DNA from: SABI01 sp963663665
GTDB lineage: Bacteria; Spirochaetota; Spirochaetia; Sphaerochaetales; Sphaerochaetaceae
Assembly (NCBI GenBank): GCA_963663665.2
Contig: CAXXKP010000009.1
Location: 491,659 to 555,658, forward strand
Length of the DNA: 64,000 nt
Direction of reading: 5' to 3'
This document shows, piece by piece, positions 52,672-61,458 of the stretch. Made by a program: the position numbers and the translations under genes. A model generated the notes under the pieces. It did not search any database, had not been told where the DNA came from, and was given only the letters and a program-made list of their open reading frames with translations. Every line of letters begins with the position of its first letter. Position 1 is the first letter of the stretch.

Positions 52672-53019
52672 ATGCTGGATAAGCAAGAAAAGCCTGGTTC
52701 ACAGCTACTTAAACTCAAGGCGCTTTCCGATACGACACGGTTGGATATTATCAACCTGCTCTCTTCCAGTCCACTGTGCGCATGCCACATCCTGGAATCT
52801 TTCCAGATCACTCAACCTACGCTCAGCTATCATATGAAAATGCTTACAGAATGCGGTCTTGTCTCATCCGAGAAGACAGGGAAATGGACGCATTACACAT
52901 TGGATTGCACTGAAATGGAAGAACTGTTGGAATATTTAAAACAGCTTATGGTCAATCGAAGTGTTCCGTTGGTCAAAAGTTCAGCTCATTGTGGACAGAG
53001 GCATAACAAAGAAGTGTGA
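52672..53019 (+). CDS. arsR: Arsenic-responsive repressor ArsR
   Basis: The 115-residue protein has the ArsR/SmtB winged helix: KLKALSDTTRLDIINLLSSSPLCACHILESFQITQPTLSYHMKMLTECGLV. The SPLCACHI stretch corresponds to the metal-binding alpha-3 ELCVCDL region of ArsR, with two cysteines in register. It starts after AGGAGG and precedes the arsenite transporter. It senses As(III) and represses its own promoter through the palindrome upstream. G+C is higher than in the neighbouring genes, suggesting horizontal acquisition. Confidence 0.92.
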   Translation: MLDKQEKPGSQLLKLKALSDTTRLDIINLLSSSPLCACHILESFQITQPTLSYHMKMLTECGLVSSEKTGKWTHYTLDCTEMEELLEYLKQLMVNRSVPLVKSSAHCGQRHNKEV

Positions 53020-53074
53020 AACACAAATGAGGATCAAAACTAAATCCCGCTGAAAGGCGAATTGGGAGGCTATT

Positions 53075-54133
53075 ATGACAAGCTCGCAGAAATCTTCCGG
53101 AATCGGATTCTTTGAACGATATCTTACGGTGTGGGTCCTACTGTGCATGGCTGCAGGTGTACTGAACGGTGTGTACCTACCAGCAATTCCTGATTTTTTG
53201 TCGCAATTCGAGTATGCGAATGTCTCCATCCCCGTGGCAATCCTCATCTGGCTTATGATCTATCCGATGATGCTCAAGGTCGATTTCCACAGTATTAAGG
53301 AGGTCGGCCAGAACCCACGCGGTTTGGTGGTCACCTGGGTCACCAATTGGCTGATTAAACCTTTCACGATGTATGGCATCGCTATTTTCTTCTTCTATGT
53401 GGTTTACCAATCGTTCATCCCTAGGGAAATAGCAAGGCAATACCTTGCCGGTGCAGTCCTTCTAGGTGCCGCACCCTGTACTGCGATGGTATTCGTGTGG
53501 AGCCACCTCACAAAAGGGAATCCAGCCTATACATTGGTGCAAGTCGCGACGAATGACCTCATCATCCTCGCCGCGTTTGTGCCCATTGTAGGACTGTTGT
53601 TGGGGATAAGCGGTATAGCTATTCCTTGGATGACACTGTTTCTCTCCGTCGTTCTTTTTGTGGTAATTCCCCTTGGTGCGGGGTGGTTCTCCCGTGTGAT
53701 CATCACGAGAAAGCGAGGATTGGATTACTTTGAAAACACATTCATTCCCAAGTTCTCCAATGTCACAATCACTGGTCTGTTGCTCACGCTGATCATCATC
53801 TTCTCCTTTCAAGGACAGACCATCGTGGACAACCCACTGGACATCGTTCTCATCGCCATACCGCTCATCATCCAGACCTTCCTTATCTTCTTCGTGGCTT
53901 ACCTGTGGGCCAAGGCCTGGAAGCTGCCTCATGATATCGCGGCCCCCGCCGGGATGATCGGTGCTTCTAATTTTTTCGAGCTCGCTGTAGCGGTCGCCAT
54001 CTCGGTATTCGGCCTAAGTTCTGGAGCCACCATTGCGACTGTAGTCGGAGTCTTGGTCGAGGTTCCTGTGATGCTTTCCCTTGTAAAGATAGCTAACAGG
54101 ACAAAGAAATGGTTTCCCACTAGGATTGCCTAA
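53075..54133 (+). CDS. acr3: Arsenite efflux transporter Acr3
   Basis: The 352-residue protein has ten hydrophobic helices with the ACR3 motifs LIWLMIYPMM, GAAPCTAMVFVWSHLTKGNP and the invariant Cys in that loop. It pumps As(OH)3 out of the cell using the proton gradient. It is 55 bases after arsR, so one operon. Codon use is visibly G/C-rich at third positions compared with the surrounding chromosome. Confidence 0.95.
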   Translation: MTSSQKSSGIGFFERYLTVWVLLCMAAGVLNGVYLPAIPDFLSQFEYANVSIPVAILIWLMIYPMMLKVDFHSIKEVGQNPRGLVVTWVTNWLIKPFTMYGIAIFFFYVVYQSFIPREIARQYLAGAVLLGAAPCTAMVFVWSHLTKGNPAYTLVQVATNDLIILAAFVPIVGLLLGISGIAIPWMTLFLSVVLFVVIPLGAGWFSRVIITRKRGLDYFENTFIPKFSNVTITGLLLTLIIIFSFQGQTIVDNPLDIVLIAIPLIIQTFLIFFVAYLWAKAWKLPHDIAAPAGMIGASNFFELAVAVAISVFGLSSGATIATVVGVLVEVPVMLSLVKIANRTKKWFPTRIA

Positions 54134-54292
54134 ATGATTAGCTACTGTGAAACAGAACAATCACCAGGTCATCACAAATTACATCAAGCAACGATATAGA
54201 GGTAAGGATCTTTCAGCGAGGGTTGCTCCTGTCCACTAGGTCCGACAGACGACAACCAAATCTCTGCAACCCTCGAATATTAGGAGAACGAA

Positions 54293-54610
54293 CTGGAAGC
54301 ACGTGCTACCGATGAGAACCTTAAAATCGGTGGAGGATTCGATTGTTCCCTCGCTCGCAGACAAGTCGACGATACCGGCAACAGCATAAGTATCGATATA
54401 ACTCCATAGGTGGTTTCACGCATACATACAAATGCGGTCAAATTGGGGTACACGAATGTCAAATTCATCGAAATTTCAATCGAATCGCACCCCATCACCG
54501 ACTCGTCCATTGATGCCAACATCTCAACCTGCGTCATCAACCTCTCAATGCGTTTCCCAAGAGTCTTTCGGTTTCAGAGTAGATCAGGATACAAGGCTTG
54601 TAGCAAGCCT
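54293..54610 (+). pseudogene. arsM: Broken arsenite methyltransferase gene arsM
   Basis: The frame contains GGGFDCSLARRQVDDTGN, which resembles the ArsM motif GSGGGFDCFLA..V...G, then ISIDITP followed by an in-frame TAG (54407-54409). It goes on with NAVKLGYTNVKFIEI and SSIDANISTCVINLS, the latter being the conserved SNCVINLSPDK region of ArsM. The 5' catalytic part and the 3' third are missing or garbled. It was the third gene of the arsenic operon. Confidence 0.82.
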
Positions 54611-54737
54611 TTGGAGCATACCCTCTGCAAACGAATGTATTCACTATTTTCTTATTAAAAAACTTCTAAATCATCTATTTTTTTAATTAGGTTGTAAAAC
54701 TTAATTAAGATAATTTAGGCTCCTTTCTTGCAACCTT

Positions 54738-55181
54738 TCAAAGAGAAGAATCAATTTCTTGTAATAAACCTAGCGATATATCGTGCCTGCCTCCCATATA
54801 GGGAGTGTCGAGCCACTGTTCCAGAATATCAATCGCTTCAAATTCACCTACACATTTACCGCCAAGACACAAGATATTTGACTTATTATGTGCTGCCGTC
54901 ATCTTACCAGTATACGAAGTTGCACAGAGCGCGGCTCTCACTCCTTTAAATCTATTCGCCACAATAGACATACCTATGCCAGTCGAACATATTAGTATGC
55001 CACGATCATAGTCTCCAGCTCCAACCGCCTTAGCGACCTTCATGGCATAATAGGGATACCGAACAATTTCAGTCGAATTAGAACCAATATTTGTTATCTC
55101 AATACCTCTTTGTGAAAGGTAATCCAATAGTTTAACTTTGAGATCATAACCACCATGATCATTCCCAATAATAATTTTCAT
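54738..55181 (-). CDS. rpiB: Ribose-5-phosphate isomerase B (RpiB/LacAB family)
   Basis: The start at 55181 (MKIIIGNDHGGYDLK) is preferred over a Met two codons earlier and follows AAAAGG. The 147-residue enzyme has the RpiB motif GILICSTGIGMSIVANRFKGVRAA with the catalytic Cys and a conserved Asp-His (NDHGG). It converts ribose-5-phosphate and ribulose-5-phosphate (or a related sugar phosphate). Next to nucleoside-salvage genes on the same strand, it would process ribose released from nucleosides. Confidence 0.9.
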   Translation of the reverse strand: MKIIIGNDHGGYDLKVKLLDYLSQRGIEITNIGSNSTEIVRYPYYAMKVAKAVGAGDYDRGILICSTGIGMSIVANRFKGVRAALCATSYTGKMTAAHNKSNILCLGGKCVGEFEAIDILEQWLDTPYMGGRHDISLGLLQEIDSSL

Positions 55182-55255
55182 ATACACACCTTTTCCTAAT
55201 CAAATATAGGATAACCGTATTATTATAATCATTAGCTACAGGATAGCCTGAATTA

Positions 55256-56194
55256 CTAATGTAATACTCTTTCTGTAAATATTGCTTTCAATGCTTCTCC
55301 ATCAAGATCAGTGCAAATCGTAACATTCTCTTCATTTTTTCGAGTATGCTTATAATCAATTACAGTTTGAGCAGTAGTAAATTCTCCTGCAATCTCGATA
55401 TCAACGTGGTGAACAACCGTTTTATATAAATCAGGATTAATTAAATAACCAATAGAAGGAGTATCGTTACTCTGGTATCCTCTGAATCCAAGAACATTGT
55501 TTGTATAGAAATCAAGATAGATAGTATGAGAGATATCATAGATGTACTTTCCTACCGGTGAAATCTTAGAAAACCCTTCAATTTCCTCTTCTTTGAAAAA
55601 GAATTTCTTGCATGCATCCAATCCGACGGAAACAATAGGGACACCTGAATCATACACAACTCTCGCTGCATGAGGATCATGGAACAAATTTGCAGACGAT
55701 ACTGGTGTAGCATTACCCGGTGTAAGATAAGTTCCTCCCATAAAAATAACACGTTTAATCTTTTTGATCAGGCTTCTGTTTTTCATAATAAGAAGAGCAA
55801 TATTGGTCAAGGGACCTAATGCAACGAGCGTTATACTTTTCTCTTTAGACCCTTTGATAAGAGACTCCATATAATCAACTGCATGGAAGTCGACGCAGCT
55901 TATAGTAGGATTAGGATTAATAAAGTCACCAATTCCATTCTCACCATGGACATATTTCCCATATACTGGTTTCTTAATCATTGGGGCTTCTGCACCCTGT
56001 GCTACAGGTATATGTCTATTATTTGTCATCTCAAGCACATGCAATACATTTCGAGTACAGTCCTTTAATTCTGCATTACCATGTACTGTTGTTATGGCTT
56101 TGATTTCAATTTCAGGTGATCTCAAAGCAAGGAGTAAAGCCATAGTGTCATCTACACCAGCATCAGTATCAATAATAATTTGTTCTTTCTTCAT
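55256..56194 (-). CDS. Nucleoside hydrolase
   Basis: The 312-residue protein begins MKKEQIIIDTDAGVDDTMALLLAL, carrying the diagnostic DTDxGxDD calcium site of the inosine-uridine nucleoside N-ribohydrolase family. Other family residues include LGPLTNIALL, FMGGTY and NLFHDPHAA. It hydrolyses nucleosides to base and ribose. The substrate range (purine-specific or broad) cannot be read. Near RpiB and the nucleoside ABC transporter, it supplies ribose for catabolism. Confidence 0.92.
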   Translation of the reverse strand: MKKEQIIIDTDAGVDDTMALLLALRSPEIEIKAITTVHGNAELKDCTRNVLHVLEMTNNRHIPVAQGAEAPMIKKPVYGKYVHGENGIGDFINPNPTISCVDFHAVDYMESLIKGSKEKSITLVALGPLTNIALLIMKNRSLIKKIKRVIFMGGTYLTPGNATPVSSANLFHDPHAARVVYDSGVPIVSVGLDACKKFFFKEEEIEGFSKISPVGKYIYDISHTIYLDFYTNNVLGFRGYQSNDTPSIGYLINPDLYKTVVHHVDIEIAGEFTTAQTVIDYKHTRKNEENVTICTDLDGEALKAIFTERVLH

Positions 56195-56475
56195 GTAATT
56201 CTCCTAGTCATGTTTCCCATACTATTGGGGTGAATTTTTGTATTATAAATCCTTATATTTCAAACCTTTATTAGGCTAATAACTTCAATAATGTGTTAAC
56301 CTAATCCTCTTTTATCCCCAAACGATTCTTTATTGAATGGATATATCTTTTGTAAATCAGAGGAATACACTTCTGATAAAGCAAATGGATTAAAGCGATT
56401 TCATGTAATTATCGGGGGGTATCATTAGCTGTGTATAAAGCGACTGAGAACTAAATAGAGACTATGAATTATGTT

Positions 56476-57204
56476 CTAATTAGGTTTTCTTCTAATAATA
56501 TTAAACTGTAGCATTTCACTAATTACGTAGCTCTCAGAATAGAAAAATGGGTCACCATCTCGTTTACAGTGTACCTGTTCCAGGAAAAGGAGTGGATTAA
56601 CAGGATCCTGATGAAGTTTTTTCTGTATTTCCACAGTACCAATGATAGGCTGTATACGGCATATAACATGATCAAGGTTTGAATTAGTATAATTTTCAAT
56701 AAACTCTAAAAATGACTCAGGCTTCGTTTCCTTATACTTTTTAACCAATCCGTCATAATGTCTGGCATAATCGATTACAAATACTACAGGTTTATTATCT
56801 GCAGTACGCAATCTTTCAAGATAGACAATATTTTCACCAACCTGTATACCCAGCTTCTTAGCAATATTCTCGTCAGCTTCCCGTAACTCGATAAACACAT
56901 CTTGTGTCCCTGGAGTATAACCATGTTTTGATATAATAGTTGTCCAGCTTTCAAGAATATTCATTGATGTGGATAACTGAGTAGTTCCCTTTACAATAAA
57001 AGTCCCTACTCCATGCTTCGAATAAATAATGTTATCATTATCCAACACCTTTATTGCTTCACGCACAGTAGCTCTACTTACACCAAATAATTTAGCAAAA
57101 TCCTGTTCAGAGGGTAGTTTATCCATATGAGCTTTATGTTCATGGATGTACTCTAAAATTGCATCTTTAGTTTGCTGTTGTATAGACATATTTACTATTT
57201 TCAA
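56476..57204 (-). CDS. GntR-family regulator with UTRA domain (HutC type)
   Basis: The 242-residue protein has a GntR winged helix (LPSEQDFAKLFGVSRATVREAIKVL, YSKHGVGTFIV) and a C-terminal UTRA ligand domain (EADENIAKKLGIQVGENIVYLERLRTADNKPVVFVIDYARH). The start is either the TTG at 57204 or the ATG at 57189; a GGGAG lies about 10 bases before the TTG. UTRA domains bind small metabolites. It lies between nucleoside hydrolase and adenosine deaminase, so it is a likely regulator of purine-nucleoside salvage. Confidence 0.85.
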   Translation of the reverse strand: MKIVNMSIQQQTKDAILEYIHEHKAHMDKLPSEQDFAKLFGVSRATVREAIKVLDNDNIIYSKHGVGTFIVKGTTQLSTSMNILESWTTIISKHGYTPGTQDVFIELREADENIAKKLGIQVGENIVYLERLRTADNKPVVFVIDYARHYDGLVKKYKETKPESFLEFIENYTNSNLDHVICRIQPIIGTVEIQKKLHQDPVNPLLFLEQVHCKRDGDPFFYSESYVISEMLQFNIIRRKPN

Positions 57205-57547
57205 AACTCGATACTCCCACTGAATTTATTTAAATCTGCACAAATCCCAAAGACATGCCAGTATTCATTAGTATTGCCTCATCAAAAGATTATATACATT
57301 ATCATAGAAACGAATAACTATGGCTACATATAGTAGAAGGATTCTTCATATTCATTATAAACTTCTTGTCATAATAAGACCATATAAAAAAAACTTTTCC
57401 CCTATTAAACTATAATGCCGGCTCTCAAATCAACCACAATTTCAATATTCACATAAGATACAAGTCTGCTTCAGCCTTGAAACCTCTTTTCTTACAACCA
57501 CATTATGTTTCTTTTCGTTTACACCTCCAATTTATCATTATAGACAT
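57205..57547. other. Non-coding gap with operon boundary
   Basis: About 340 AT-rich bases separate the GntR gene from adenosine deaminase. No ORF, tRNA or strong hairpin is seen. It should contain the end of the transport operon and a promoter for the regulator. Confidence 0.4.
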
Positions 57548-58615
57548 CTACTCAATCATACATCCATACTGAGGGTTAATGAGCTCCTGAATCATCCATT
57601 CTTTCATTTCCTTTCCAATAAATGCAGATTCCATAGCATGAATCGTCATCTTCCTCAGATCGGACAATTGCAGATCAAATATCTTAGTAGCAATCGTCAT
57701 TTCTTTTGTTAGCGAGGTATTACTCATCAACCTATTATCAGAACAAAGAAAGACTGTAAAATCATTCTTATAAAACAGATTGAAGGGATGTTCCTCATAT
57801 CTTTTCGTAGCACCAGTACCAATATTTGAAGTCAAACACATCTCTATTGGAACTCTCGTATTCCTAATATAGCTTGCCAACGGTCCTATGCTCTCAATCC
57901 TATTTCCATTAAAGCTTACATCATCTATAAGCCTAGTCCCATGTCCAATTCTATCTGCACCGCAGAGGTAAACAGCCTGCCGGATTGATTCAAGCCCATC
58001 AGCTTCCCCTGCATGGATTGTGGAGTGCAAATGATGTTGCCGAATATATTGAAAAGCTTTTATGTGTTTCTTAGCAGGATTCCCTTGTTCTTTTCCAGCT
58101 ATATCAAATCCCACGACTCCATTTTCTCTATATGCCACAGCAAGTTGTGCAATCTTAAAAGAGACATCAGAATCCATATCACGCATTCCACAAAGAATGA
58201 GCCCGAAATATATTCCTGTCTTTTCTTTTCCTTCATTAAGACCTTTGAGTACGCTTTCAATAACTTCAGAAAGAGATAATCCCTTTGCCGTATGATGAAT
58301 AGGCGAGAACCGAATCTCTGCATACACAATATGCTCGTCTGCATAATCCAGCATTGCTTCCAATGCAGCTCGTTCCAGCGATTCTCTAGTCTGCAAGACC
58401 CCCATAGTAATTCTGAACGTATCAAGATAGGAAATAAGATTTTTCTGGTGAGCTCCTTTATGGAACCATGTAGCTAGCAAATCAGGATCCGTTTCAGGAA
58501 GATTACAGCCACAGATATGAGCAAGCTCTATAATCGTCCCTATACGTAGACCACCTGACAGGTGATCATGAAGCTCTACTTTAGGAATTTTTTTAATAAT
58601 ATCTGGTGCAACCAT
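57548..58615 (-). CDS. add: Adenosine deaminase-family protein
   Basis: The 355-residue protein has the amidohydrolase signature: KVELHDHLSGGLR at the start (metal ligands in HxH), FDIAGKEQG, TIHAGEA with the third His, and DRIGHGTRL. LCSDNRLM ends with the metal-binding Asp. This is the ADA family, which converts adenosine or adenine to the inosine form. It ends the operon that begins with the BMP binding protein and follows the phosphorylase gene by 31 bases. Substrate preference (adenosine, deoxyadenosine or 5'-modified forms) cannot be told. Confidence 0.9.
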   Translation of the reverse strand: MVAPDIIKKIPKVELHDHLSGGLRIGTIIELAHICGCNLPETDPDLLATWFHKGAHQKNLISYLDTFRITMGVLQTRESLERAALEAMLDYADEHIVYAEIRFSPIHHTAKGLSLSEVIESVLKGLNEGKEKTGIYFGLILCGMRDMDSDVSFKIAQLAVAYRENGVVGFDIAGKEQGNPAKKHIKAFQYIRQHHLHSTIHAGEADGLESIRQAVYLCGADRIGHGTRLIDDVSFNGNRIESIGPLASYIRNTRVPIEMCLTSNIGTGATKRYEEHPFNLFYKNDFTVFLCSDNRLMSNTSLTKEMTIATKIFDLQLSDLRKMTIHAMESAFIGKEMKEWMIQELINPQYGCMIE

Positions 58616-58646
58616 ACTTTACCTTCACCCATAATAATAAAATCTT

Positions 58647-59417
58647 CTAATGACTTCTGGCGGACAAAGCCCTCTCTAGACAACCTCTACACATACATGT
58701 TCTTTCATCTGGTATATCAAGGATAGATTCACTGATTAGAGTTCGCATAATGTTCGCATTATCCCTCACTGCGTTTTTATGTGTCTGAAGATCTGGAACA
58801 TCCTCTGATAATCCTGCTGCCTTATTTGTAACAATCACAATGGCTGAATAGCAAAGGCCTAGTTCCCTTGCTAGAGCTGCTTCCGGAGCATTAGTCATTC
58901 CTACAACATCTGCGCCAAGCGATTTAAAAGCTAAGATCTCCGCTTTTGTCTCATATCGAGGACCATCAAAAGAGATGTACGTACCTTCAGAATGAATAGG
59001 ATATCCCAATGACTCTGCTTTTGTTAGTATGATGTCTCTTAGCTGATTACAGTATGGTTCAGTCATATCCACAGAGTATTTCCCATACGTATAATGCCTT
59101 GTATGAAAGGAGATAAACTGATCTATAAGGACAAGATCCCCTTTATTCATTTGAGGAGAAATTCCACCTGCGGCCACCGTAGCCAAAACCCTCTCTACCC
59201 CCATAGCCTGTAGAGCCAAAAGATTGGCATGGTGATTAACCTGATAAGCAAGTATTCCATGTTCTTTCCCATGGCGTGGAAGGAATACGAGTTCTTTTCC
59301 TTTGTAGGTTCCCCTAATTAGATCTACTGTTCCAAACTCTGTCTCTACTGAGATCTCTTCTGCTTCTCCGAAAAAACCAATATCATAAAATCCTGTTCCG
59401 CCTATTACACCTATCAT
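58647..59417 (-). CDS. Purine nucleoside phosphorylase, MTAP/PNP class
   Basis: The 256-residue protein has the family motifs IGVIGGTGFYDI, FLPRHGKEHG, ATVAAGGISPQMNKGDLVLIDQFI, YISFDGPRYETKAEI, VGMTNAPEAALARELG and VTNKAAGLSED. The Asn in the last motif favours 6-oxopurine substrates (inosine, guanosine or methylthioinosine) over adenine forms. That would match the neighbouring adenosine deaminase. A C-terminal CMCRGC motif adds cysteines often seen in archaeal-type homologues. It phosphorolyses nucleosides to base and ribose-1-phosphate. Confidence 0.88.
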   Translation of the reverse strand: MIGVIGGTGFYDIGFFGEAEEISVETEFGTVDLIRGTYKGKELVFLPRHGKEHGILAYQVNHHANLLALQAMGVERVLATVAAGGISPQMNKGDLVLIDQFISFHTRHYTYGKYSVDMTEPYCNQLRDIILTKAESLGYPIHSEGTYISFDGPRYETKAEILAFKSLGADVVGMTNAPEAALARELGLCYSAIVIVTNKAAGLSEDVPDLQTHKNAVRDNANIMRTLISESILDIPDERTCMCRGCLERALSARSH

Positions 59418-59444
59418 TCAGAAATTCTCCTTTTTCTATTATTA

Positions 59445-60362
59445 TTAGATATCATGATGCTTATTTAATCCTGCTGGGGAGCTCGTTTTAGATAAACCAA
59501 ACGAAACTAAAAGTAAGGTAAAGAAGTAGGGTGTCATCATAAGTATTTGACTGGGAATCACCATCCCTTGAAAAACCATCTGTAACGAATCAAAGAAGCC
59601 AAAGAAAAGACTCCCAAACACTGCTCCAAATGGATGGAATCTACCGAAGGCATTGATTACTATTGCAATATATCCACGCCCTGCGGTCATTCCTTCAATA
59701 AACATATCAAGCTGACCTATTGATAAAGCAGCTCCACCTAATCCTGCTAATGCTCCACCGAGTAATGTACCAATATATTTATATTTGACTACATTGATTC
59801 CAATGGTATTTGCTGCTTTTGGATTTTCTCCCACCACTCGTAGCCGTAGTCCTATTTTAGTACGAAACAAAATAATCCACATGAGGAGTGCTAATAATAA
59901 ACTCAAGTAAAAGAAGATCGTTTGTTCGTTCAGGATTGTTCCCAAAAAGGGGATTTTTTCCAATATGGGTAGGTCAATTTTGTTAAATGCGGCGACTTTA
60001 TCTGATAAAGTCTGTCTTCCCCAAACTAACATAACCAACAGAGGGGCAATCGCTGAGGCCAAAAGATTGACTGACATACCGCTGATAGTTGGATTAACTT
60101 TGTAGGTTACATGTAAAAATACGTGCACTAACGAAAAAAGAGCTCCAAACAACATAGCGAAAAGGATTCCCATCCATGCACTACCGGTTAGATAAGACCC
60201 TAATACCCCAAAGACTGCTCCAGCTATCATCATACCTTCACATCCGAGGTCCATAATCCCAGAACGTACCTGAAGTGTTGCGCCTAAAGTAACCAGAATC
60301 AACGGTACAGACATTCTAATCGTTGAAGAGATAATGAATATGAAACGAGAAAGATTATCCAC
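59445..60362 (-). CDS. Nucleoside ABC transporter permease (NupQ-like)
   Basis: The 305-residue protein has eight to nine hydrophobic helices with the BPD_transp_2 pattern: LVTLGATLQVRSGIMDLGCEGMMIAGA, VNLLASAIAPLL, and GLRLRVVGENPKAANTIGINVVKYK. This is the branch that partners with BMP-family binding proteins (YufQ/NupQ). It overlaps the adjacent permease by 8 bases. Together they form the heterodimeric pore for purine nucleosides. Confidence 0.9.
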   Translation of the reverse strand: MDNLSRFIFIISSTIRMSVPLILVTLGATLQVRSGIMDLGCEGMMIAGAVFGVLGSYLTGSAWMGILFAMLFGALFSLVHVFLHVTYKVNPTISGMSVNLLASAIAPLLVMLVWGRQTLSDKVAAFNKIDLPILEKIPFLGTILNEQTIFFYLSLLLALLMWIILFRTKIGLRLRVVGENPKAANTIGINVVKYKYIGTLLGGALAGLGGAALSIGQLDMFIEGMTAGRGYIAIVINAFGRFHPFGAVFGSLFFGFFDSLQMVFQGMVIPSQILMMTPYFFTLLLVSFGLSKTSSPAGLNKHHDI

Positions 60363-61458
60363 GACTTACCACCTTCTCTTTTATTATTTTTAATCCTTGA
60401 ATTGGAGCAGCTATTATCGAATTCACCATATTGGGTGCTGCAACAAAAACAACGATAAACGCTTGAACAACACTTACAAATTCAATAGGAACAGGAGTCG
60501 TTCGCTGCAATGTCAGTGCTCCAGCTTTTAGAATTCCAATGACAAAAGCGGAAAAAAGGACCCCTACCGGGCTATACCCTGCCAAAGCAGCTACCGAAAT
60601 CCCCGCAAATCCAATCCCGTTTGAAAAATGATCGATAAATCTACCAAATACACCTAGTATGAGAGATGATCCTGCTAGACCGGCCATAGCTCCACTTACA
60701 AAGAATGTAAAGTGATAAACCTTATTAACATTAATTCCAGCAACTCTTGCTGCAGATAAATTGTTTCCGACAGCTTTCATCTCATAACCCAGAGCGGTTT
60801 TGGACAACAGTAATTGTAATAATACTGCGAAGAAAATAACCACAAAGAGAGCAGTTGTTAATTGCGATCTTGGTGCTATTTTAATGAGTCTAGCAGAATC
60901 GAGAACCATAGCTGTCTGAGATATAGGACTGTTGGCAGCTTTAGCGGGGCCAATACTCAGATACGAAGTAAATAAAATAATCAGCTCATTCAACATCAGA
61001 CTAGTTATTACTTCATGAGCACCAAATTTAATTTTCAACCAAGAAATCAATAAGCCAACAAGGCCTCCGGCAATTGCACCGGCAGCCATCGCAACAGCAA
61101 CATGTGAGAATCCAGGTAAAAAGGTTACATGAGCTCCTATCAGAGCAGATACCATAGCTCCAATATAAAGTTGTCCTTCTGAACCGAGGTTAATAAGTCT
61201 GACACGATATGCCAATCCAAATGCTAACCCCGTAAACATTATAGGTGTCGCCTGCGCGAGAGAAAGGATAAATCCCCTTTTAGTGGTCAGTGAACCCACA
61301 ATTATAGCCCTGTAGGCTTCAATCGGTGAATAACCACTAACAATTATTATTATAGCTCCACAGGCAAGAGCAAGAATAAGTGCTATAAATGGAATTTTAA
61401 TTTTCCCGATGAAATCATATATAAGCTGAGTATATGAAATTTTTTTCAAATCAATCAT
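60355..61458 (-). CDS. Nucleoside ABC transporter permease (NupP-like)
   Basis: The 367-residue permease has the same BPD_transp_2 architecture, with GLAFGLAYRVRLINLGSEGQLYIGAM and GYEMKAVGNNLSAARVAGINVNKVYHF, and one extra N-terminal helix. It overlaps the end of the broken ATPase frame by 4 bases and the second permease by 8 bases, so the whole set is translationally coupled. In YufP/NupP homologues this is the larger subunit. Both permeases look intact even though the ATPase is not. Confidence 0.9.
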   Translation of the reverse strand: MIDLKKISYTQLIYDFIGKIKIPFIALILALACGAIIIIVSGYSPIEAYRAIIVGSLTTKRGFILSLAQATPIMFTGLAFGLAYRVRLINLGSEGQLYIGAMVSALIGAHVTFLPGFSHVAVAMAAGAIAGGLVGLLISWLKIKFGAHEVITSLMLNELIILFTSYLSIGPAKAANSPISQTAMVLDSARLIKIAPRSQLTTALFVVIFFAVLLQLLLSKTALGYEMKAVGNNLSAARVAGINVNKVYHFTFFVSGAMAGLAGSSLILGVFGRFIDHFSNGIGFAGISVAALAGYSPVGVLFSAFVIGILKAGALTLQRTTPVPIEFVSVVQAFIVVFVAAPNMVNSIIAAPIQGLKIIKEKVVSRG

